Made by a program: the position numbers and the translations under genes. From Planctomycetota bacterium (GTDB lineage Bacteria > Planctomycetota > Phycisphaerae > UBA1845), in the NCBI GenBank assembly GCA_022567365.1, contig JADFHG010000195.1, positions 1-7,069 on the forward strand: 7,069 bases of DNA, in the 5' to 3' direction. The notes under the pieces were generated by a model. It saw nothing but the letters and a program-made list of their open reading frames with translations, had not been told where the DNA came from and did no database searches. Positions 1-6,119 of this stretch are shown piece by piece (the stretch's first letter is position 1; each line of letters opens with the position of its first letter).

Positions 1-485
1 CATTTATCGGAAATCTTCAAGATCTACATCAGTTATTTTGTTACGAACCCTAATGACCGGGCAACTGCCCCCACTACCAGACAAAAACACTGCAGACGAC
101 TGAAGAGTTACGCTTGGTGAAACGGAGTCGGGCTCTGCGGAGACGCAACCCGGCAGGGGATAGCCAAGCCGACGGTGCGCCCAAGGCACCTGCCCCGCTG
201 CTGAACCGCGGCGGGGCTTCTTCGTTACCCCTTGGAACACCGGAGCCATGCCTCGAAAAACCCCGGGGTCCGCGGCTGAGCCCCAGCATCTACCCACAGA
301 TTCTGCAAAAAAACCTTTTTCAAGAGGCTCATGTAAATTACACGGTGGCCTGATAGGAGTCATGCATGTTCAAATAATCGGTGTCGGAGTAGTATTCCAT
401 TTCGTCGGCGATATGGGCGGGTTGAATCCTATGCCAACCGCCCGCGCCCCATTCACCTTCGATTGACGGGCGAGCGCCGTCGCTG
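1..485. other. Left-edge spacer without a confident gene
   Basis: No convincing complete gene lies here. The first 60 bases are AT-rich (22 of 60 are G or C) compared with the GC-rich remainder. On the + strand, frame 1 is open from the window edge to a TGA at 118-120 (39 codons), so the tail of a + strand gene could end here; the peptide (HLSEIFKIYISYFV...) is not one I recognise. Three consecutive hairpins follow at 127-217, and the last looks like a terminator for + strand transcription. From about 230 to 485 I see only the region behind the convergent permease gene. It includes short A and T runs near 307-320 that form no hairpin of their own. Confidence 0.5.
192..226 (+). terminator. Putative intrinsic terminator, + strand
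   Basis: GCCCCGC at 192-198 pairs perfectly with GCGGGGC at 211-217. The stem continues inward through one T-G wobble and two Watson-Crick pairs to a six-base loop (TGAACC). TTCTTCGTT follows at 218-226, a weak but T-rich tail. The opposite strand has no T-run after the stem, so + is the likely direction. It would end a transcript entering from the left edge, or a small RNA made from 120-217. Confidence 0.45.
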
Positions 486-1937
486 TTAGGGTTGTTTCGC
501 GCGGCGGGCGAAGAAGACGAGGTACACCGCGATCGCACCGGCAATCCAAATCGTGCCGATATACGCGGCTTGCCGAACCGACGCATCGCAGTAGGCACCG
601 ATGACGATGCCAACCTCGCCCAATACGAACAGCGCGGGGACAACTGGATAGCCGAAGCCGAAGACCGGCCCCGTCGCCCCTGACCGGAAGGCAACGTCCC
701 TTCGCCGCATGAGAAGAAACGGCGCGAACCCCGTGAGCACGAAGAACACCCCGTCGATGAACACCACGCCGGTGATGAGTTTGTCCAACCTGCCGGGACC
801 CGCGACGAACAACAGCAAGAGGGCGGCGCCGCCGAGCATCAGGATGGCCGGCACGGGCGTTTGGAACCGCCGGCTTACCCGTGCAAACGGTTTGAAGAAC
901 CGCCCGTCCGCGGCCATTCCGTAGATCAGACGCGGTCCGGAAAGGAGCTGCGCATTGAGCACCCCGAACGCCGACACCGCAACGGCCAGACCCATCGCAC
1001 GACGCCCCGCTCGCGGCCAAACCGTTGCCAGGGCATCGGCGGCCGGCGTATCACTACCCACCAAGTGATCATACCCGAGCAGTCTTAGATAGGCCCAATT
1101 GACGAGCAAATAAACGACCACGACGATGACCACCCCGACGATGATCGCGCGCGGGACGTTGCGCTCCGGGTGTCTTACTTCCCCCGCGATCCAAAGCGCA
1201 TGTTGCCAGCCGCCGTACGCAAAGAACGCGGGCACCATGGCCGCGAACAGCACCGCCACGACGCCGAAACCGGTGGCGCCCGGCGGTGGGGGATCGACGG
1301 GAGCAGGTGGTGCCGCATTCGTGGCGACAACCGCCGCGACGACGGTCACCGCGATAAGTGTCAGAACCTTGGCATATACGGTCACGTTCTGAATCGTCGA
1401 GCCCCATTTCACGCCCAAACCGTTCGCCGCCATGAGCGCGACGATCAGAAACGCGGCCATCGCGGGCAAAGCGCGCGGATCCGGGGCCGGTTGTCCGAAC
1501 GCAAGCAGGAAGTTCTCAGCGCACACAACGGCAATGACCGCCACGGCACCCGCCTGCACGGCCGTGGCGTTGCAAAACACGTAGACGAACGCCGGCATCG
1601 GACCGTAGGCGTCTCGCAGGATTTCGTATTGCCCGGCGGTTCGCGGATAGAGGCGGCCGAGTCCGGCGAACGTCAGGGCGCCCATGAGCGCGATTACGCC
1701 ACCGAGCGACCACGCAAGAAGGGTCAGTTCGGGGCCGCCCGCGAGCGCGGCCACGCTGCGCGGCGTGATGAAGATCCCGACGCCGATGATGGCCCCCACC
1801 ACGACACACGTTGCCCCCACGGGTCCAATCGCGCGCTGCAGGGCATCGTCACTCGGACCGGCCGGCAAACCGGTCGGCCGGTGGTCGGTGCCAGTTTCTC
1901 GGTCTGCTCGATCCACAAGCACATTCCTAATACCCAT
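486..1937 (-). CDS. APC-superfamily amino acid permease
   Basis: This 483-residue protein is a secondary transporter of the amino acid-polyamine-organocation superfamily, acting in the inner membrane. Family members usually move amino acids by proton symport or exchange; the substrate cannot be read here. About 12 hydrophobic helices can be picked out between residues 40 and 476. The broken first helix carries the substrate-binding glycine motif GAIIGVGIF (48-56). The loop after helix 6 has the family pattern E-x3-P-x4-PRAI (253-265). The helix 8 region has SGPRLIYGMAADGRFF (333-348), then tP-x-PAI. Length and topology fit LAT/SLC7-like bacterial permeases. The ATG at 1937 has no clear ribosome binding site. 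An in-frame GTG at 1916, eight bases after an AGGA, is an alternative start and would only shorten the polar N-terminus. No partner gene adjoins it, and no clear terminator follows the stop. Confidence 0.93.
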   Translation of the reverse strand: MGIRNVLVDRADRETGTDHRPTGLPAGPSDDALQRAIGPVGATCVVVGAIIGVGIFITPRSVAALAGGPELTLLAWSLGGVIALMGALTFAGLGRLYPRTAGQYEILRDAYGPMPAFVYVFCNATAVQAGAVAVIAVVCAENFLLAFGQPAPDPRALPAMAAFLIVALMAANGLGVKWGSTIQNVTVYAKVLTLIAVTVVAAVVATNAAPPAPVDPPPPGATGFGVVAVLFAAMVPAFFAYGGWQHALWIAGEVRHPERNVPRAIIVGVVIVVVVYLLVNWAYLRLLGYDHLVGSDTPAADALATVWPRAGRRAMGLAVAVSAFGVLNAQLLSGPRLIYGMAADGRFFKPFARVSRRFQTPVPAILMLGGAALLLLFVAGPGRLDKLITGVVFIDGVFFVLTGFAPFLLMRRRDVAFRSGATGPVFGFGYPVVPALFVLGEVGIVIGAYCDASVRQAAYIGTIWIAGAIAVYLVFFARRAKQP

Positions 1938-2148
1938 ATGGCGCCGACAACGCCTGTCGTTGTGCCGCAGGGGCTTACGCCGTCTCTGATTTCGTGCTCG
2001 GCCGTGGCTTAGCGTCCACGTCCGGCAGCACGTCCAGTGCCGCCGAAAGGTCGCCCACGGCCATGTGGGTGTAGTAGCCCATCGTCACACCGTATCGCCG
2101 TCTTGCCGCCGCGCCCAGTCGTCACGCGAGTGTCAGTCGCGCTGACCC

Positions 2149-2184
2149 GGGTGTATCCGAGGGGGTATCCGAGGGGGTATCCGA
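2149..2184. repeat. 12-bp tandem repeat, three copies
   Basis: Three adjacent 12-base units are GGGTGTATCCGA, GGGGGTATCCGA and GGGGGTATCCGA. Only the fourth base of the first unit differs. The period is a multiple of three, so readings through it give four-residue repeats (SDTP on the minus strand), but no surrounding frame looks like a real gene. It is probably a simple slippage repeat. Clustered binding sites are possible, as it lies about 210 bases upstream of the permease start. Confidence 0.85.
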
Positions 2185-2249
2185 AAAGATGCGCCCAATC
2201 GTGCGGAACACTGTTGGAGGCAGTGCGGCGGAAGAGCAACCGGGTTTCG

Positions 2250-2277
2250 GTGTCGGGCTATCCCGGACACCCTTTTT
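2250..2277 (+). terminator. Orphan intrinsic terminator, + strand
   Basis: GTGTCGGG (2250-2257) pairs with CCCGGACAC (2262-2270) around a four-base CTAT loop, with one bulged G. CCTTTTT follows directly (2271-2277). The stem plus T-run is a good Rho-independent terminator read left to right. Both flanking genes are on the other strand, so the transcript it would end is unknown. Confidence 0.55.
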
Positions 2278-2502
2278 GAATCGAAATGCAAAGAGTGCGC
2301 GCGGGCGCGCGGTGCTGCAGTCGCGGCGCGCCGAATCGAGTTGCCGCAAAGATAAGGCTCCAAGGGAGGGTGCGAATGACCACTGACCGCGAGCATCGCA
2401 ACGCCGGTCGCACCCACCATACGGGTGGACGGTGCTTGGTATTCCCGGCGCCGGCTTGGCTGCTCGCAACCGGCCATTTTTTCAAACCATGCGAAGGTTG
2501 GG

Positions 2503-2973
2503 CTAACGCGGAAGGTGGGCATCCAGATCGTCGAGATGACGATTGCCGTCGTCGTCCGCGCCGCCGAATTCCCCATCGACCGGATTGGAGTCGCGTTCGA
2601 TCAGGGTTGGATCATACCATAGGAGCGACATTTCGTATCGGCAAAACGTGCGGCCGACGTGCAGATAGTCAAAAGGCATGTTGAAGACGGATGCAAACGC
2701 CCCCATGACGCAGAACAGGACATGTGCCGTAGCGACCGTCGCGAGCGGGAGTTTCGTTTCCGCGAGAATGACTACCGCAACACCGCCGACGACGAGAACG
2801 GTGACCACGATCGACCAAACCATGGAGACCTTGGACCAATATGCGAGGTATGGGGACCGTACTCCGTGCAATGTTCGTCGGGCAATGAGTCCGGGAATGA
2901 AAAACCCGATGATTGCCAAGACCTGAACCACAGCGCTACGGTTTCGTTCCGCTTCGCTCGGAGAGTAGTTCAC
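2503..2973 (-). CDS. Small three-helix membrane protein of unknown function
   Basis: I do not recognise this 156-residue protein. The start is a GTG at 2973 (read as Met), chosen because AGGAGAA (complement of 2979-2985) ends five bases upstream; the same frame stays open further upstream with no sign of coding. After a polar start (NYSPSEAERNRS) come three likely membrane helices at about residues 14-31, 52-71 and 76-97. The segment between the first two carries basic and aromatic residues (ARRTLHGVRSPYLAYWSK). The tail from about 121 is polar and acidic, with a Gly/Asp run (FGGADDDG). This layout is loosely like DUF4870/Tic20-type small membrane proteins, but I see no diagnostic motif. It is divergent from mrp across a 523-base gap. 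The minus-strand permease downstream starts 565 bases away, so an operon is unlikely. Confidence 0.72.
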   Translation of the reverse strand: MNYSPSEAERNRSAVVQVLAIIGFFIPGLIARRTLHGVRSPYLAYWSKVSMVWSIVVTVLVVGGVAVVILAETKLPLATVATAHVLFCVMGAFASVFNMPFDYLHVGRTFCRYEMSLLWYDPTLIERDSNPVDGEFGGADDDGNRHLDDLDAHLPR

Positions 2974-3226
2974 TAACGTTCTCCTCGTGTCCGTCGCCCG
3001 TACGGCCCCGAAGAAGACATGCGGTTGATCGATCGGAACCTCCAAGCGACAACAAGATCGTACCAAGTAGACGCTGAAGCAACAAGGGATTTCGATTGCC
3101 CGCGCCGAACGCGCGATACGATTCTGAAGCACCGGGTGGATTTCGAGGGGATGCCCGAGACGACCTCGCCCGCCGTCAACCCGACAATCGAGGCTCTCGG
3201 AAGCGGATTGTGTTTGAGGCGTAGCG

Positions 3227-3336
3227 GCCGCCCCCTGCGGCGACCGTAGAAGTTTGGGAGCGTTGCACATGCCCCCGTCCGCCACGGGGGGGCGGACGCC
3301 ACCGTGCGTTGACGGAAAACCGCCAAACACGCACGG
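3227..3336. other. Cluster of hairpins, two mutually exclusive
   Basis: GCCGC (3227-3231) pairs with GCGGC (3237-3241). CCCCCGT (3272-3278) pairs perfectly with ACGGGGG (3284-3290). CGTCCGCC (3276-3283) pairs perfectly with GGCGGACG (3291-3298), sharing bases with the previous stem so that only one of the two can form. CCGTGCGT (3302-3309) pairs with ACGCACGG (3329-3336) and encloses a small CGG-AAAA-CCG hairpin. No T-run follows on either strand, so simple terminators are unlikely. It could fold in an mrp leader if a promoter lies to its left. Confidence 0.55.
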
Positions 3337-3352
3337 AAAACGCAAACTGGAA

Positions 3353-3373
3353 ATAGCACCAATTTGGTGCTAT
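3353..3373. promoter_or_regulatory. Perfect palindrome, operator-like, upstream of mrp
   Basis: ATAGCACCAA (3353-3362) and TTGGTGCTAT (3364-3373) are exact inverted repeats around one central T. The right arm overlaps a -10-like TATATT (3371-3376), an arrangement typical of a repressor site. The core GCACC-N5-GGTGC also matches the inner part of the NtrC enhancer consensus (TGCACC-N5-GGTGCA), but the outermost bases differ and I see no sigma-54 promoter nearby. It lies 123 bases before the mrp start codon. Confidence 0.6.
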
Positions 3374-3496
3374 ATTCCCATGCCTCCGATCGTGGCGGCC
3401 GTCTTCCATGAAGCGGCTGCTCCGGGCGATGCGGCAGAGCCGCCGTGACGCCGCGATCCGGATAACGCGACGAAACTCGACAAATGGAGCACAGAT

Positions 3497-4606
3497 ATGC
3501 CTGCGATTACACAAGACGAGGTAATCGATCAACTGAGAAACGTGCAGGATCCCGAGCTGCACCGCGACATCGTCAGCCTCGACATGGTCAAGGGCGTCGA
3601 CATTAATGACGGCACCGTACGCGTGAAGGTGGAGCTGACGACGCCCGCGTGCCCGCGCAAGGATGAGATCGGACGCGACGTTGAAGCCGCCGTCCGGAGC
3701 CTTCCCGGCGTTGAAGCGGTCGAGATCGAGTGGAGCGCCAACGTTCGTCCGCGCGGTGCGAACGGTGCGGCCGTGGGGCCGGACGGCAAGCCGCTGGAAG
3801 CGATCCCCGGCGTCAAACACATCATCGCCGTCGGCGCGGGAAAAGGCGGCGTGGGAAAGAGCACGGTGTCCGTGCTCCTCGCGGTGGGCATGCGTCGCGC
3901 GGGGGCTCGGGTCGGTCTTATGGACGCCGACGTCTATGGACCCAGCATCCCGACCATGATGGGGATCGAAGGATCGAAACCGAGCGTTGAAGACGGCAAG
4001 ATGGTGCCGATCGAGGCCGCCGGCGTGCCGGTCATGAGCATCGGGTTCATGGTGGAGCGCGACAAACCGCTCATCTGGCGCGGCCCGATGGTGCACGGCG
4101 TGGTCAAGCAGTTTCTCGATCAGGTCCTCTGGGGCGAGTTGGACTATCTCATCGTCGACCTGCCTCCGGGCACGGGTGACGTCCCGTTGACACTCGCGCA
4201 GTCGATCCCGATGACCGGTGCGGTCATCGTGTGTACACCGCAAGACGTCGCCCTGATCGACGCCCGCCGGGCCGTCCGTATGTTTCAACAGCTCAACGTA
4301 GGCTGTCTCGGCATCATCGAGAACATGAGCTATTACCTCTGCCCGAAATGCGGCAACCGCGACGAACTGTTCGACCATGGCGGAGCGGCCGCCGCGGCAC
4401 GCGAACTCGACGTACCCTTCCTGGGAGAAATCCCGCTCAACGTCGCCGTGCGGATCAGCGGCGACGCGGGCACGCCCGAACGAGTATTCACGGATACGCC
4501 CGACTACGTCAGCGAGGCGATCCACAAGGTCGTTGGCAACGTCGCGGGGCAGGTGAGCGTAGCCGCCCTTTCCGGGGCACCGGCGCCGACGCTGACGGTG
4601 GAGTAA
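3497..4606 (+). CDS. mrp: Mrp/ApbC/NBP35-family iron-sulfur carrier ATPase with MIP18 domain
   Basis: This 369-residue cytosolic P-loop ATPase of the MinD/Mrp class is expected to bind a 4Fe-4S cluster and pass it to apo-proteins. The N-terminal MIP18/DUF59 domain (about 1-80) shows DPEL (18-21) and TTPACPRKDEI (48-58), with conserved Cys52. A linker leads to the ATPase domain at about 107. Its deviant Walker A GKGGVGKST (115-123) has both the signature and the catalytic lysine (116, 121). DADVYGPSIP (143-152) is switch I, and VDLPPGTGD (220-228) is the Walker B/switch II region. CPKC (282-285) is the cluster-binding CxxC, in the usual ENMSYYLCPKCG context. Length is normal for the MIP18-fused form. 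TGGAG seven bases before the ATG supports the start. DinB follows after 91 bases with no terminator between. Confidence 0.96.
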   Translation: MPAITQDEVIDQLRNVQDPELHRDIVSLDMVKGVDINDGTVRVKVELTTPACPRKDEIGRDVEAAVRSLPGVEAVEIEWSANVRPRGANGAAVGPDGKPLEAIPGVKHIIAVGAGKGGVGKSTVSVLLAVGMRRAGARVGLMDADVYGPSIPTMMGIEGSKPSVEDGKMVPIEAAGVPVMSIGFMVERDKPLIWRGPMVHGVVKQFLDQVLWGELDYLIVDLPPGTGDVPLTLAQSIPMTGAVIVCTPQDVALIDARRAVRMFQQLNVGCLGIIENMSYYLCPKCGNRDELFDHGGAAAAARELDVPFLGEIPLNVAVRISGDAGTPERVFTDTPDYVSEAIHKVVGNVAGQVSVAALSGAPAPTLTVE

Positions 4607-4697
4607 GTTAGGGCTGGATCATGGCGCCGTGTGCCGCGCGCGGTTTACGGTGCCCACACTCGTTCGCAACGCCGCTCGACGCGCACGGAGCTTTCCA

Positions 4698-5225
4698 ATG
4701 ACAACGGGTGAACTGCTCGCGGTGCAACTCGACGGCACGCGGGATTGGACGAAGAAGTTGATGGCCGACCTGTCCGGTGATGACTGGTCGTTCCAACCCG
4801 CGCCTGGTCTGCCGCACGCGACTTGGCTCTGCGGGCACATGACCGTCTCGCAGCATCTGTTGATCCACGTGCGGTGTCTCGGCGGCGACGGACCGCTTGA
4901 CGAGACGTTCGTCTCATGCTTCCCGACCGGCAAGCCGGTTGTGCCGGTCGGCGGGCCGGTCAAGTCCGTCGCCGAGCAGGACTATCCCCCGCTCGAACTC
5001 CTTCTCGAAACCATGGACGACACCCACGCGAAGACACTCGCCGTCGTCCGCGAGATGTCGGACGAGCTTCTCGCGGAGCCGGCATTCGGAGCGGACGGGA
5101 AGCTCTCACATCCACACTACCGAGATAAGCTCGGCGCCGTCACGCATTGCGCCCGCCACGAGGCCTTCCACACCGGCCAACTGGCCACGCTAAGGCGCCT
5201 TCTTGGGAAGTCGTTCCTGAGGTAG
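4698..5225 (+). CDS. DinB-superfamily protein, putative metal-dependent enzyme
   Basis: This 175-residue protein has the four-helix-bundle DinB/YfiT pattern. Helix 2 has W-x3-H (W43, H47) in HATWLCGHMTVSQHLL, and the last helix has HEAFHTGQLATLRRLLG with H154 and H158. H47, H154 and H158 would form the usual three-histidine metal site. Many relatives are thiol-S-transferases or hydrolases using bacillithiol, mycothiol or glutathione; which reaction applies here cannot be read. The ATG at 4698 is preferred over the in-frame ATG at 4629 because GGAG lies seven bases upstream (4687-4690) and the shorter protein begins where family similarity does. There is no signal peptide, so it is probably cytosolic. 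The 91-base gap after mrp without a terminator makes co-transcription plausible, though a shared function is only a guess. Confidence 0.9.
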   Translation: MTTGELLAVQLDGTRDWTKKLMADLSGDDWSFQPAPGLPHATWLCGHMTVSQHLLIHVRCLGGDGPLDETFVSCFPTGKPVVPVGGPVKSVAEQDYPPLELLLETMDDTHAKTLAVVREMSDELLAEPAFGADGKLSHPHYRDKLGAVTHCARHEAFHTGQLATLRRLLGKSFLR

Positions 5226-5248
5226 GGGCAGATCGTCTACCGAAGAAC

Positions 5249-5277
5249 TTGCTCGTTTGGGTTCACCAAAATAGAAT
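5249..5277 (+). promoter_or_regulatory. Candidate sigma-70 promoter for the abi gene
   Basis: TTGCTC (5249-5254) and TAGAAT (5272-5277) are separated by 17 bases. They match the TTGACA/TATAAT consensus at 3 of 6 and 5 of 6 positions. The box lies in the least GC-rich part of the spacer after dinB and about 85 bases before the abi start codon. The direct repeat at 5300-5333 would fall in the untranslated leader. Confidence 0.4.
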
Positions 5278-5299
5278 CGGACGGGTTCGGCGTCAGGAA

Positions 5300-5333
5300 G
5301 TAGGGAAGCTGGATCACCAGCCAGGAACATCTG
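5300..5333 (+). repeat. Left copy of a 34-bp imperfect direct repeat flanking abi
   Basis: This stretch aligns without gaps to 6120-6153, with 27 of 34 bases identical. Shared blocks in order are GTAGGG, TGGAT, ACC, GCCAG and AACATC. The copy can form a small hairpin, GCTGG-ATCA-CCAGC (5308-5321). It lies 29 bases before the abi start codon. Confidence 0.65.
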
Positions 5334-5362
5334 AGTGTTGACGGTTTCTTGAAGGAGCTTCG

Positions 5363-6115
5363 ATGGGTGAAGGGCCTGATGAGCTTGTCATAGCGGTTAC
5401 GGCCATGCAGAACGCGCTCCTATCGCGCGCAACTGGCGGATCGCCGAGCGCCGCCGAGTATCAGGAAGCCCGAGACGAACTGCTGCACATTGCACGAATC
5501 AGGGCCAAGCTTCCCCCATTTCTTCGCACATGCCGAGATCTGCATCAGTTTTGGGCATTCATCAAGTCGAAGTTTGATCACTACGCCGAGCGACGAGCGT
5601 TTATCTGGGACGGTTTCAGGCCGGTGCTTGATATGCTCGACGCCGAAAGTCGCGCTCCAAGCGATGACGCTGCCTCTGCGACGCTGACGGCGGTCGATTC
5701 TGATCATGTGCAGGAGGCGTGGCATAAGGCGCTTGAACGGCGTGCTTCAGACCCAGAAGGGGCAATTACGGCCGCACGGACACTACTTGAGTCCGTGTGC
5801 AAGCATGTCCTCGACGAACGAGGCGTTGACTACGACGACGGTGTCGAGTTGCCCAAGCTATATCGCTCAGTCGCGAGTGAACTCAACCTAGCGCCGAGTC
5901 AGCATACGGAGCAGGTGTTCAAGCAAATCCTCGGTGGATGCCAGGCAGTTGTCGAAGGACTTGGGGCTGTGCGAAACAAGCTCAGCGATGCGCACGGAGG
6001 GGGAAGATACAAGGTGAAACCATCTTCCCGGCACGCCGAGCTTGCCGTCAACCTTAGCGGAGCGATGGCGACGTTTCTGGTGTCGACACTGGAGGCGCAG
6101 GCAACGGCGGAATAG
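5363..6115 (+). CDS. Abortive-infection family protein (Abi_C domain)
   Basis: This 250-residue protein is a putative single-gene phage-defence effector. The C-terminal part (about 115-245) has the hallmarks of the Abi_C domain (PF14355): DPEGAITAARTLLESVCKHVL (130-150), a middle LPKLY...ELNL stretch, and VRNKLSDAHG (203-212). R204 and H211 give an R-x6-H spacing with Asn after the Arg, compatible with the R-x4-6-H signature of HEPN RNases, so RNA cleavage is a reasonable inference. The N-terminal part holds a segment often joined to Abi_C (PPFLRTCRDLHQFWAFIKSK at 51-70, then YAERR). No signal peptide or membrane helix is seen. AAGGAG five bases before the ATG supports the start. Codon use looks less GC-biased than in mrp and dinB. 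With the flanking direct repeats this suggests horizontal gain. No antitoxin or second defence gene adjoins. Confidence 0.9.
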   Translation: MGEGPDELVIAVTAMQNALLSRATGGSPSAAEYQEARDELLHIARIRAKLPPFLRTCRDLHQFWAFIKSKFDHYAERRAFIWDGFRPVLDMLDAESRAPSDDAASATLTAVDSDHVQEAWHKALERRASDPEGAITAARTLLESVCKHVLDERGVDYDDGVELPKLYRSVASELNLAPSQHTEQVFKQILGGCQAVVEGLGAVRNKLSDAHGGGRYKVKPSSRHAELAVNLSGAMATFLVSTLEAQATAE

Positions 6116-6119
6116 ACTT

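Larger units (their letters stand above)
1938..2502. other. Gene-poor spacer with a tandem repeat and an orphan terminator
   Basis: This 565-base spacer lies between two minus-strand genes. Open frames on both strands are short, rich in Arg, Pro and Ser, and match no protein I recognise. It holds a 12-bp tandem repeat (2149-2184) and a + strand terminator-like hairpin (2250-2277). A good Shine-Dalgarno-like AAGGGAGGG at 2362-2370 sits five bases before an ATG at 2376. That + frame runs to 2684 but becomes an arginine-rich antisense reading of the neighbouring gene. The promoter of the permease gene should lie in the left part, but no clear -35/-10 pair was found. Confidence 0.6.
2974..3496. 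other. Divergent intergenic region upstream of mrp
   Basis: This 523-base gap separates the small membrane protein gene (-) from mrp (+), so it should hold both promoters. Its left part (2974-3226) contains a + strand frame of 76 codons from 3019, without a convincing ribosome binding site or recognisable product. Its right part is dense in inverted repeats: hairpins at 3227-3241, 3272-3298 and 3302-3336, then the palindrome at 3353-3373. A weak ribosome binding site (TGGAG at 3485-3489) precedes the mrp start. Confidence 0.6.

Noticed and set aside
155..230. Possible tRNA: GGGGATAGCCAAG resembles the 5' part of a tRNA-Gln, with TACCCC further on.
   Set aside because: The D-loop would be far too long, there is no proper anticodon arm, and no T-arm with GTTCGAAT. 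The region is better explained by consecutive hairpins.
4..363. 119-codon minus-strand frame at the left edge.
   Set aside because: It reads through the GC-rich hairpins with no recognisable motif and no ribosome binding site.
338..480. Minus-strand reading after the permease stop that ends in an acidic, tyrosine-rich peptide (EMEYYSDTDYLNMHDSYQ).
   Set aside because: The composition is striking, but there is no start codon with a ribosome binding site, and joining it to the permease would require a frameshift after a normally ended family C-terminus.
1170..2012. 280-codon + strand frame opposite the permease.
   Set aside because: It is the antisense shadow of a clear membrane protein gene; the product is Arg/His-rich and low-complexity.
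3019..3249. 76-codon + strand frame in the divergent region.
   Set aside because: There is no clear ribosome binding site or recognisable motif, and its end runs into the hairpin at 3227-3241. Not excluded, but unsupported.
3176..4525. 449-codon minus-strand frame opposite mrp.
   Set aside because: Its His/Asp/Arg-rich sequence is the mirror of GC-rich mrp codons; mrp has every family motif on the + strand.
4920..4962. Palindrome-like ACCGGCAAGCCGGT and GCCGGTCGGCGGGCCGGT runs.
   Set aside because: They lie inside the dinB coding frame and follow from GC-rich Gly/Pro/Val codons.
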